A stretch of 7,495 bases of DNA from Gammaproteobacteria bacterium (lineage in GTDB: Bacteria > Pseudomonadota > Gammaproteobacteria > SZUA-229), in NCBI GenBank assembly GCA_026197015.1, contig JAPHRB010000056.1, positions 1 to 7,495 of the forward strand. Reading direction: 5' to 3'. Made by a program: the position numbers and the translations under genes. Of this stretch, positions 1 to 5,179 are shown piece after piece. A model generated the notes under the pieces. That model did no database searches. It was not told where the DNA came from and saw nothing but the letters and a program-made list of their open reading frames with translations. The number at the start of each line of letters is the position of its first letter. Positions within the stretch are counted from its first letter, which is position 1.

Positions 1-384
1 ATGCATGCAGTTAATGATTTTAGAAAACTGGATGAAGCAGAAAGTCTGGCCGCTGCAAATAAACGCATTGGTAATATTTTAAAGAAAGTAAAAGGTGAGT
101 TACCGAAATTAGTTGATATAAATCTACTACAGGAAGCGGCTGAAATAAACTTAAATGATTTGCTGCAAAAAATGTCAGCAACAGTTAATCCTAAACTGGA
201 TGCGGGTTTTTATTCTGAAGCTTTACAGGAGCTGGCTGGAATGCGTGACACGATAGATGCGTTTTTCGATCAGGTAATGGTTATGGTGGATGATGAAGCG
301 CTTAAAAATAATAGAATTGCATTATTAAATCAGTTGCATAGTTTATTTATAAAAGCAGCTGATTTGTCCAGACTACAGTCATAA
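1..384 (+). CDS. glyS: Glycyl-tRNA synthetase beta subunit, C-terminal fragment
   Basis: This is the last 127 codons of the beta subunit of the heterotetrameric bacterial glycyl-tRNA synthetase, which charges tRNA-Gly in the cytoplasm. The fragment matches the C-terminal anticodon-binding region of GlyS as I know it: an AAANKRIGNIL segment near residues 18-28, then FFDQVMVMVDDEALKNNR at about 88-105, and an ending of the type LFIKAADLSRLQ. The whole protein is usually near 690 residues, so more than 80 percent lies upstream of the window. The ATG at position 1 is therefore almost certainly an internal methionine codon and not the start. The frame ends at TAA (382-384). The alpha subunit gene glyQ is expected just upstream but cannot be seen. 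plsC follows on the same strand after 106 nt. Confidence 0.93.
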   Translation: MHAVNDFRKLDEAESLAAANKRIGNILKKVKGELPKLVDINLLQEAAEINLNDLLQKMSATVNPKLDAGFYSEALQELAGMRDTIDAFFDQVMVMVDDEALKNNRIALLNQLHSLFIKAADLSRLQS

Positions 385-393
385 GGTATTTAA

Positions 394-460
394 TCTCGAT
401 GCTTTTTGTGAGTTAACTGATGAGTTTTAAATTTTCATGTTTCAGAAAAAGTAATCGAGA
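394..460 (+). other. Potential long stem-loop between glyS and plsC
   Basis: The seven bases TCTCGAT at 394-400 are the reverse complement of ATCGAGA at 454-460. Just inside them, CTTTTT (402-407) pairs with AAAAAG (446-451). Together they give 13 base pairs interrupted only by a small internal loop. The enclosed 38 nt can form a further weak CTGA/TCAG pairing (417-420 with 442-445). There is no U-tract after the stem, so it does not look like a classical terminator. It could be an mRNA processing or stability element between the two genes. This is pairing found by eye; no folding energy was computed. Confidence 0.4.
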
Positions 461-479
461 GTTATAAAAAGTATTATTT

Positions 480-486
480 AAGGAAG
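480..486 (+). promoter_or_regulatory. Ribosome binding site that fixes the plsC GTG start
   Basis: AAGGAAG lies 4 nt before the GTG at 491 (6 nt counted from its AGGA core). An in-frame TAA at 479-481 closes the frame upstream, so GTG 491 is the first possible start and the one with a Shine-Dalgarno site. Confidence 0.75.
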
Positions 487-490
487 TTTA

Positions 491-1240
491 GTGAGTAAAG
501 AATTATCTAAATTCGAACTTTATATTCGATCATCAATATTCTGGTTATTCCATTTTATAAGTATGGTGTTAGTGGTAATTTTAGTGCTGATTTTCTTCTG
601 GTTGCCTGTTAACCAGCGTTACGCCATTGGCTCTAGCTGGGCAAAAATGAATATGCATTTTCTGCGCTGGTTCTGTAATTTAAATTATGTAATAAAAGGC
701 AAAGAAAATATTCCAGATGAGGCGAGCCTTGTAATATCGAATCATCAGTCAACATGGGAAACCATGTCATTTCAGCATTTTTTACCCAATCAGCTCTGGG
801 TTATGAAAAAAGAGTTATTTCGTGTGCCTATCTTTGGCTGGGGGCTGGCTCTAATGAGTCCAATTGCCATTGACAGAAGCGCAGGAAAAAAAGCCATAGA
901 ACAAATCGTTGAGCAAGGTGAAAAAAAATTAAATCAGGGTCGCTGGGTAGTCGTGTTTCCTGAGGGTACACGTATATCACCAGGAGTAGAAAAAAAATAT
1001 AAAATGGGTGCTTTTGTTTTTGCTTCAAGAATTACACACCCGGTGGTACCAATTGCTCATAATGCGGGTGAGTTTTGGCCAAAGCATAGTTTTATTAAAT
1101 ACCCCGGAACCATTACCGTCTCTATTGGCGAACCATTTAAGGCAAATCAAATGGAAGCCTCTGAAGTAAAAGACAAAGTTGAAAAATGGATCAGACGGGA
1201 ATTACTGGAGATCAGTGATTCATCACGCTGGAACAGGTAA
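491..1240 (+). CDS. plsC: 1-acyl-sn-glycerol-3-phosphate acyltransferase (PlsC/LPLAT family)
   Basis: A 249-residue inner-membrane enzyme that transfers an acyl chain to lysophosphatidic acid to make phosphatidic acid in phospholipid synthesis. Residues about 14-39 are a long hydrophobic membrane anchor. The family motifs follow in order: block I NHQSTWE at 84-90 with catalytic His85, block II around KKELFRVPIFGWGL at 106-119, block III FPEGTR at 156-161, and block IV VVPIAH at 185-190. The catalytic acidic position reads Glu90, giving HX4E in place of the textbook HX4D. Length fits the family. The start is GTG at 491, supported by an upstream in-frame stop and an AAGGAAG site. In many gammaproteobacteria glyS, gmhB and plsC occur together; here gmhB is absent between the two. 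Substrate preference within the lysophospholipid acyltransferase family cannot be read from the sequence. Confidence 0.9.
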   Translation: MSKELSKFELYIRSSIFWLFHFISMVLVVILVLIFFWLPVNQRYAIGSSWAKMNMHFLRWFCNLNYVIKGKENIPDEASLVISNHQSTWETMSFQHFLPNQLWVMKKELFRVPIFGWGLALMSPIAIDRSAGKKAIEQIVEQGEKKLNQGRWVVVFPEGTRISPGVEKKYKMGAFVFASRITHPVVPIAHNAGEFWPKHSFIKYPGTITVSIGEPFKANQMEASEVKDKVEKWIRRELLEISDSSRWNR

Positions 1241-1295
1241 GGCTGTTTAGCTGGACGTTTAACCGAACAACCACACTAAAAATCAATTAAATTAT

Positions 1296-1325
1296 CTCGT
1301 TCCCACGCTCCTGCGTGGGAATGCA
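1296..1325. repeat. Palindromic intergenic repeat (REP-like)
   Basis: TTCCCACGC at 1300-1308 and GCGTGGGAA at 1313-1321 are perfect inverted repeats separated by TCCT, within a CTCGTTCCCACG...GTGGGAATGCAT context. From memory, this type of element is scattered between genes in many gammaproteobacterial genomes and behaves like a REP sequence. Only one copy is present here. It lies 56 nt after the plsC stop and has no following T-run on the plus strand, so it may protect the 3' end of the transcript, but it is not a canonical terminator. Confidence 0.65.
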
Positions 1326-1551
1326 TAAAAAACTTTCAGTATTCTTATATTTCAAAACAGGTAATAAATACCAGGCAGCTGTAGAGACATCTTTTATAAA
1401 GAAAGTTTCTGTGTCTTTATATGTGTGGGTAAATTTAAGATAGATAAAAAATGGCTAACCGTATGTATTCCCGCGCGGGAGAGTGGGGATGAGTTAACAG
1501 TGCTTGGCTACTTCGCTACTACGCCGAACATCTTTTGGTGGTATGGGTTAA

Positions 1552-1586
1552 GGGGAAAGAGCGCCAAAAATCGGCGGTCTTTCCCC
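1552..1586. other. Strong hairpin in the noncoding segment
   Basis: GGGGAAAGA (1552-1560) pairs fully with TCTTTCCCC (1578-1586). After one G-G mismatch, CGCC (1562-1565) pairs with GGCG (1573-1576), closing a 7-nt loop (AAAAATC). That is 13 pairs with a single mismatch. No T-run follows on the plus strand, and GGTTAA rather than an A-run precedes it, so it is not an intrinsic terminator on either strand. Confidence 0.7.
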
Positions 1587-1704
1587 GATGGAGATGTGCC
1601 TTAGCGGGGGTAAGACTGTTTAACTGTTTATTGATCAATCGGCCCACCTGTACAAGCCCGGCACAGACTCGGCGTTACTCTTCTATTGCGTTCAAGCCAG
1701 ATAA

Positions 1705-1739
1705 CCTGCGGTAATTAACTGCAGGACTAAGGGGTTTTT
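1705..1739 (+). other. Hairpin followed at distance by a T-run
   Basis: CCTGCGGT (1705-1712) can pair with ACTGCAGG (1718-1725), 8 pairs including one G-T(U) wobble, around a 5-nt AATTA loop. ACTAAGGGG and then TTTTT (1735-1739) follow. The 9-nt gap between stem and T-run is too long for a normal intrinsic terminator, so termination here is doubtful. Confidence 0.3.
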
Positions 1740-1741
1740 CG

Positions 1742-1838
1742 TTGCATTTCCAATTTATCCTGGCAGTGATAGATTGTGTTTTGCAGACGCGTTGCATTTT
1801 TCTATTCAGGCTCATCTGATCCAGCGTGTTTTGCATTT
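1742..1838 (+). repeat. Spaced TTGCATTT octamers upstream of the first tusA-like gene
   Basis: TTGCATTT occurs at 1742-1749, 1792-1799 and 1831-1838, and once more at 2357-2364 upstream of the transporter gene. The ten bases GTGTTTTGCA are also repeated 50 bp apart (1776-1785 and 1826-1835), so 1741-1790 and 1791-1840 look like an imperfect direct duplication that kept only these blocks. The sites may bind a regulator or may simply be remnants of a duplication. Confidence 0.45.
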
Positions 1839-1906
1839 TACCTTGGCGATAATTAACTAAATATAAGCTATGTCTTTGAAAATTCTAGAATTAATAGATA
1901 TGGCAT

Positions 1907-1912
1907 GGAGGG
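1907..1912 (+). promoter_or_regulatory. Strong ribosome binding site of the first TusA-family gene
   Basis: GGAGGG sits 6 nt before the ATG at 1919. It decides the long start and so supports the unusual N-terminal extension of this protein. Confidence 0.8.
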
Positions 1913-1918
1913 TGCTTT

Positions 1919-2287
1919 ATGTTAGGAAAAACAATTAAAAGGATGACTGTGTTTTTAAACAATATATTTCACTGGAAAGACGAGGACACATCTGTGCATC
2001 GTCATCGCAGTGTGACCCGTATTAATGAATCGGTTGAGTTGCCAGGTTACGGTCTGGTGCAGATTGGTTGTCGGGTGGAGTGCGAGAGCGAGGGGTGCCC
2101 AAGGCCGCAGTTACTGACCCTGAAGGCGCTTAATGACGTTGACAGAGGTGTGGTGGTTGAAGTCGTGACCGATAACCTTTCGGTGGTTGAGACCATGCCC
2201 TCGATGATGGATATTTATGAGGGTGTACATCTGGCCACGGTCCAGGGAAAGGATAACTGGTGTATTTATGTGCGCCGCGAAATTTAG
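1919..2287 (+). CDS. TusA-family sulfur carrier with an N-terminal extension
   Basis: A 122-residue protein, probably cytoplasmic. Its second half is a TusA/SirA-type domain: a CPRP motif at residues 60-63 (the CPxP signature whose cysteine carries the persulfide), then a helix (LLTLKALNDVD), a strand (VVVEVVTD), the NLSVVETMPSM segment matching the DDPATTRDIP region of E. coli TusA, and a closing strand WCIYVRR. In ordinary TusA proteins the CPxP motif lies within about the first 25 residues. Here 59 residues precede it, beginning with a basic, amphipathic stretch (1-20) and a His/Arg-rich HRHR at 27-30. The GGAGGG site 6 nt upstream supports this start. Two further cysteines (51, 55) lie before the motif. 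Role by family: accepting sulfur from a rhodanese or transporter and handing it to a partner. The transporter gene follows after 200 nt. TusA-family assignment is firm; the role of the extension is unknown. Confidence 0.75.
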   Translation: MLGKTIKRMTVFLNNIFHWKDEDTSVHRHRSVTRINESVELPGYGLVQIGCRVECESEGCPRPQLLTLKALNDVDRGVVVEVVTDNLSVVETMPSMMDIYEGVHLATVQGKDNWCIYVRREI

Positions 2288-2487
2288 GGAGGCTCTGTTT
2301 AATTCATCTTTGAGTTTTCAGAGCTAAAGCAAATCAACATACGTTTCTGATTTGTTTTGCATTTTTAGTGACTTAACCATCATTGAAAATGACGGTACAT
2401 CCTTATGCCACAGAAATTCTGAATTAATCAGAGTTTCCTTAATATGTTAAAAATTTGAACCTCTGAACGAGAGAGTAAACGATAATT
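2288..2487. other. 200-base intergenic region before the transporter gene
   Basis: The gap is AT-rich. GCTCTG (2292-2297) and CAGAGC (2319-2324) form a weak inverted repeat with a 21-nt loop. CAGAAATTCTG (2411-2421) is a small palindrome, and one TTGCATTT octamer lies at 2357-2364. A TTGAAA at 2383-2388 has only a poor TATGCC hexamer 15 nt downstream, so a promoter is possible but not supported. The first TusA-like gene may be transcribed separately from the rest. Confidence 0.35.
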
Positions 2488-3933
2488 ATGGCAACTGATT
2501 CAACACAGGTACTGAGCAACCCCGGCCTACTGGCACATAAGGGTGGATACAAGGCGATGGCATTAGTCGCGCTGATCACAATTTTATCGCTGGGGTTACT
2601 GGCCAATGATATGCGGTGGATTTATCTACTGGTATATGTGTGGTTTGGTGTGGCTTATGGTGTGTTTTTGCAATACGGCCGTTTCTGCATGGCATCGGCG
2701 ATCCGTGATCTATTTGCGATTAAAGTACCCCGTATGGCGGTGGGAGTAATGATAGCCACCGCGCTGTTTTCAATTACTGCGGGTCTGGTTACCGTCAGTG
2801 GTTACAGTACTTTTCACCCTCATCCACTGGGCTGGCATATTATCACCGGCGGCCTGATATTCGGTTTCGGTATGATTTTTACCGGCGGTTGTGCATCCGG
2901 TTCATTGTATAAAACCGGCGAAGGCAATATGGGTTCGATGCTGGTATTACTGAGTATTTCATTCTCTATGGCGCTATTTGCCGATCTGGGTAGCTGGTCG
3001 AACAGTCTTGCACCTGCGAGCTGGGCGGAGTCGGCGCTGGATAAAGGTATGCCAGAATCGCTGACTGTAACCGATGGCTGGTTTGATCTGTTCACAGCCG
3101 GTTACGTGTGGAACCTGTCGGGTGGCAGTGTGGCCGACATGATAGGCACGGGTAATGTCTGGATCGATGTGTTTGTTGGCAACGTGTTGCTGACCGCTAT
3201 TTTGCCAAGTCTGCTTATTCTGGTGATCCTCTATATGAGCACATACCGTAAAGGTTATATCCGTCGTAACAAGCTGGAATCTTTAAGTTTTGGTGACGAG
3301 ATGAGTGGTATCTGGGCCATGATTACCAGTTCTAAAAATACCGCGATTGCCGGTTTAGGCCTGGGTATATTCGCCGGCCTGCAGATGTGGGCTACCGGCG
3401 CGTTGCGCGAGCATTATGAAATTTTTAACTTTGGCGAGCTGCTCATGAAAATGGGTTACAGCGAAGGCCTGTCCATTCAGGAAACGGTATTCGACCCGGG
3501 TTACTGGTATATCACCACGCAGGAAGCACAGCTGGGTGGCTGGGTCATGAATCTGTTTGGCAGAGACGTAACCGACAATATTTTCTTCGGCCTGCAGAAT
3601 GGTATTCCTAATCCACTAATTAATGCGCCGTTGCTGATGTCAGCGGGGATTATCGTGGGCGCAGCCATTCTCTCTCTGTCACGACGTGAATTTAAATGGA
3701 AAGTACCTAATGTAGAAACCGCTGTGTTTGCAATCGTCGGTGGTGCCTTAATGGGTATAGGTGCACGTCTCGGCATGGGTTGCAACGTGGGGGCCTTTTT
3801 TGCCGCGGTTACCAATGGTGACCTGACCGGCTGGATTTTCCTCGCCGGCATGTTAATCGGTGGCCTGCTGGGTGTTAAAGCGTTCAATGCCTGGCTGAAC
3901 AGAAAGTCTGCTGATGATGAGTTTGATATTTAA
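2488..3933 (+). CDS. YeeE/YedE family membrane protein, probable thiosulfate or sulfur-compound transporter (TsuA-like)
   Basis: A 481-residue inner-membrane protein with roughly ten hydrophobic segments (about 24-40, 45-62, 85-105, 119-140, 150-168, 228-250, 285-303, 381-397, 411-429, 447-465). It carries the three cysteine motifs of the YeeE/YedE family: GRFCM with Cys67, GGCASG with Cys135, and GMGCNVGAF with Cys432. In TsuA the equivalent cysteines line the path of thiosulfate uptake. YeeE proteins are usually near 350 residues; the extra length here is two more polar stretches, about 168-225 (WS/WAES and aromatic-rich) and 305-378. Start at ATG 2488; the upstream GAGAGAG is a weak, distant Shine-Dalgarno site. 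A TusA-family gene follows after 90 nt, as in the tsuA/tsuB (yeeE/yeeD) pairs. The substrate may be thiosulfate or another sulfane-sulfur compound. YedE-like relatives are also linked to selenium metabolism, and the sequence does not settle which applies. Confidence 0.85.
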   Translation: MATDSTQVLSNPGLLAHKGGYKAMALVALITILSLGLLANDMRWIYLLVYVWFGVAYGVFLQYGRFCMASAIRDLFAIKVPRMAVGVMIATALFSITAGLVTVSGYSTFHPHPLGWHIITGGLIFGFGMIFTGGCASGSLYKTGEGNMGSMLVLLSISFSMALFADLGSWSNSLAPASWAESALDKGMPESLTVTDGWFDLFTAGYVWNLSGGSVADMIGTGNVWIDVFVGNVLLTAILPSLLILVILYMSTYRKGYIRRNKLESLSFGDEMSGIWAMITSSKNTAIAGLGLGIFAGLQMWATGALREHYEIFNFGELLMKMGYSEGLSIQETVFDPGYWYITTQEAQLGGWVMNLFGRDVTDNIFFGLQNGIPNPLINAPLLMSAGIIVGAAILSLSRREFKWKVPNVETAVFAIVGGALMGIGARLGMGCNVGAFFAAVTNGDLTGWIFLAGMLIGGLLGVKAFNAWLNRKSADDEFDI

Positions 3934-4023
3934 ATAATTAACGCAGTTGATGTAACAACACCAGTTGTATGAGCATTGGCTGCATGAACTGAATAAAAAA
4001 GTAAAGAATACAGGAGATATTAC

Positions 4024-4275
4024 ATGGCAATTAAATTCGATAAGGTCAGCGATGGCCAGTACCAGCTGGATGTATGTGGTTACGTCTGTCCACACCCACA
4101 AATGTACACTAAAAAAGCGCTACAAAAACTACAAAGTAGTGACGAGCTGACGCTGATCTTTGATAACCCGTCATCCGGTGAATCCATTATTGCAATGTGT
4201 GAAACCGAAGGTGATGAAATTTTTGAGCGTGCAGAAGGTAATGGTTCAACCACATGGAAAATCCGTAAGGGGTAA
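4024..4275 (+). CDS. TusA-family sulfur carrier protein (short form)
   Basis: An 83-residue cytoplasmic protein of normal TusA size. The CPHP motif at residues 22-25 matches the CPxP signature with its persulfide-bearing cysteine (Cys22). It is followed by a helix (QMYTKKALQKLQ), a strand (ELTLIFD) and the NPSSGESIIAMCETEGDEI segment typical of the fold, ending WKIRKG. Cys18 just before the motif (DVCGYVC) and Cys59 are additional. AGGAG at 4012-4016 lies 7 nt before the ATG. Two nucleotides separate its stop from the DsrE-like gene, and the transporter is 90 nt upstream, so it is the likely cytoplasmic acceptor of sulfur delivered by that transporter, as TsuB is for TsuA. It differs strongly from the other TusA-like protein in the window and is not a recent duplicate. 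Confidence 0.85.
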   Translation: MAIKFDKVSDGQYQLDVCGYVCPHPQMYTKKALQKLQSSDELTLIFDNPSSGESIIAMCETEGDEIFERAEGNGSTTWKIRKG

Positions 4276-4277
4276 AT

Positions 4278-4589
4278 ATGATTCTGGGTGTTGTAGTAAC
4301 CGATTACAGGTTTGCAAAAACCGCGTATCAGGTGATGCGTGAAGCGCTGAATCGTCATTGGACTGTGAATGTGTTTTTAACAGATGACGGTGTACACATG
4401 ATTAAAGATCATGAGTTTCTGGACATGGCAAAAAATGAAGATGCGCATTGTTCTTTTATCTGTGAGCACTCTGTAGAACGCTACTGTAAGGAAGTTGATC
4501 TTGGCAATATTGAAGAGTTCGTAGTAGTTGGCGGTCAGTACCAGAACGCCGAGCTGGTGCATAACTCTGAACGCGTACTGGTCTTTTAA
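4278..4589 (+). CDS. DsrE-like family protein
   Basis: A 103-residue soluble protein with the alternating strand-helix pattern of the DsrE/F-like fold: opening strand ILGVVVTD (2-9), helix FAKTAYQVMREALNR, strand VNVFLTDDGV at 30-39 (the TDDGV element typical of the family), then FICEHSVERY around 60-69 and a closing EEFVVVGGQYQNAELVHNSERVLVF region. DsrE-like proteins receive or donate sulfane sulfur, commonly with TusA. Candidate sulfur-binding cysteines are Cys58, Cys62 and Cys70; Cys62 in the CEHS context is the most likely. AAGGGG overlapping the upstream stop serves as ribosome site, and the 2-nt gap points to translation coupled to the TusA gene. The family call rests on pattern and context; the exact subfamily (DsrE, DsrE2, DsrE3) was not resolved. 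Confidence 0.7.
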   Translation: MILGVVVTDYRFAKTAYQVMREALNRHWTVNVFLTDDGVHMIKDHEFLDMAKNEDAHCSFICEHSVERYCKEVDLGNIEEFVVVGGQYQNAELVHNSERVLVF

Positions 4590-4600
4590 CGGAGGGCACA

Positions 4601-4855
4601 ATGAGTATTAAAAATGTATTAATGATTGCCCGCAATAAAAAGGTAGAAGCACTGCGCATGGCCGCTGGCCTAACCCTGCTGGATGATATTGTAAAAGTAG
4701 CCGTTGTGGGTGAAATGGATCGGGATGCAGATGAAGTCAGCCTGCAACTGGAGTCACTGGACTTTGCCGATGTACCGGTGATTGATATTGATGACAGCAA
4801 TGCGGCCGAGTTTGCACAAATGGTGGTTAATTCTGATGTGGTGTTTGTCGTATGA
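4601..4855 (+). CDS. Small DsrE/DsrF-like protein without cysteine
   Basis: An 84-residue soluble protein. It begins with a strand (IKNVLMIAR), then a helix with EALRMAAGLTLLDD (16-29) and a strand VKVAVVGEM, a pattern that recalls DsrE/DsrF subunits, whose N-terminal half has a similar LRxAxGLxL helix followed by a hydrophobic strand. The rest (DVPVIDIDD, then SDVVFVV at the end) fits a small Rossmann-like alpha/beta fold. It has no cysteine, so it cannot carry a persulfide; a structural or binding subunit is more likely. GGAGG at 4591-4595 lies 5 nt before the ATG. The stop overlaps the next gene by four bases (ATGA), indicating translational coupling. Family membership is tentative. Confidence 0.55.
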   Translation: MSIKNVLMIARNKKVEALRMAAGLTLLDDIVKVAVVGEMDRDADEVSLQLESLDFADVPVIDIDDSNAAEFAQMVVNSDVVFVV

Positions 4856-5040
4856 GTAATAAAAACAAAGTTCATTTTTTTATCACCGGAGATGGTGACC
4901 CGGAGCTGGAGAAGCTTCTTGAAAAAGGCCTGGCAGAAATTGGTCAGGGTTTTGATAAAACATCCATTGATGCAGCCCCGGCTGCCATGCTGGATGTTTT
5001 AAACAATGAGCAGGTGCCCATTGTAATAAAACCTGTTTGA
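4852..5040 (+). CDS. Small protein of unknown function, coupled to the DsrE-like genes
   Basis: I do not recognise this 62-residue protein. It starts with a hydrophobic strand (KVHFFITGDGD), continues with an acidic-basic helix (PELEKLLEKGLAEIGQ), a linker, a second short helix (AAMLDVLNNEQ), and a final strand VPIVIKPV, so a small alpha/beta domain is likely. It has no cysteine, no signal peptide and no membrane segment. It is judged a real gene because its ATG overlaps the stop of the previous gene as ATGA, its frame has the same codon character as its neighbours, and it lies at the end of a tight four-gene run. Its position as third small protein after two DsrE-like genes resembles the DsrE-DsrF-DsrH order, but no DsrH similarity can be shown. 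Confidence 0.65.
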   Translation: MSNKNKVHFFITGDGDPELEKLLEKGLAEIGQGFDKTSIDAAPAAMLDVLNNEQVPIVIKPV

Positions 5041-5050
5041 AGCAGAGGAC

Positions 5051-5078
5051 AGCATGAGGGGGGAATCATCTCAGTGCT
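5051..5078 (+). other. Small stem-loop after the four-gene run
   Basis: AGCATGAG (5051-5058) can pair with CTCA (5070-5073) and TGCT (5075-5078), leaving one bulged G and an 11-nt loop. No T-run follows. It lies 10 nt after the stop of the 62-residue gene and could stabilise the upstream mRNA or lower read-through into the lipoprotein gene. Confidence 0.3.
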
Positions 5079-5167
5079 GAATTATTAACAGTAACAATGA
5101 AATGATAACGATAATGGGCTGATGGGTGACTGGTAGCAGCTGTGCCGAACTCTAAGCTGAAGATCCT

Positions 5168-5175
5168 AGGAGGAG
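5168..5175 (+). promoter_or_regulatory. Very strong ribosome binding site of the rhodanese lipoprotein gene
   Basis: AGGAGGAG, with its AGGAGG core ending 6 nt before the ATG at 5180, is close to the ideal Shine-Dalgarno sequence and the strongest in the window. The 139-nt gap upstream also has TTAACA (5085-5090) and GATAAT (5110-5115), but their 19-nt spacing makes them a poor promoter candidate. Confidence 0.75.
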
Positions 5176-5179
5176 AATT

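Larger units (their letters stand above)
1441..1740. other. Candidate structured RNA or mobile-element remnant, unclassified
   Basis: This segment is richer in GC than the AT-rich flanks and has several complementary blocks that nest without crossing. ACGCCGA (1521-1527) pairs with TCGGCGT (1669-1675). Inside it lie a strong hairpin (1552-1586) and TGTGCC (1595-1600) pairing with GGCACA (1660-1665). A further hairpin (1705-1725) and a run of five T (1735-1739) follow, and a 12-nt perfect palindrome (TCCCGCGCGGGA, 1469-1480) precedes. I compared it from memory with 6S RNA, RNase P RNA, SRP RNA, tmRNA and group II intron domain V and recognised none of them. It could be an unassigned structured RNA, the leader of the sulfur genes, or the decayed noncoding end of an insertion element. 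The strand is undetermined. Confidence 0.35.
1241..1918. other. 678-base stretch without a protein gene
   Basis: No open frame of believable length, start context or family resemblance was seen on either strand. The stretch divides into an AT-rich part with a palindromic repeat (1296-1325), a GC-richer part with several complementary segments (about 1441-1740), and an AT-rich leader with repeated TTGCATTT octamers running into the Shine-Dalgarno site of the next gene. Any promoter for the sulfur block should lie here, but no convincing -35/-10 pair was found. TATAAG at 1862-1867 is the best -10-like hexamer and lacks a spaced -35. Confidence 0.7.

Noticed and set aside
828..1028. 66-codon minus-strand frame inside plsC
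   Set aside because: It lies wholly opposite conserved PlsC motifs and shows no family resemblance.
1451..1492. Short frame ATG to TGA in the noncoding segment as a leader peptide
   Set aside because: Only 13 codons, no ribosome site, and no attenuator arrangement could be shown.
1552..1586. Intrinsic terminator
   Set aside because: The stem is strong, but no T-run follows it on either strand.
2383..2409. Sigma-70 promoter upstream of the transporter gene
   Set aside because: TTGAAA is followed by only TATGCC at 15-nt spacing, too weak to annotate.
3501..3887. 128-codon minus-strand frame inside the transporter gene
   Set aside because: Opposite strand of the conserved C-terminal membrane part; the Pro/Ala-rich translation is typical of a shadow frame.
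3965..4150. 61-codon plus-strand frame overlapping the second TusA gene
   Set aside because: It overlaps the real gene in another frame and lacks a ribosome site.
4456..4875. 139-codon minus-strand frame across the DsrE-like genes
   Set aside because: Ser/Thr-rich antisense translation of three coupled plus-strand genes with good ribosome sites.
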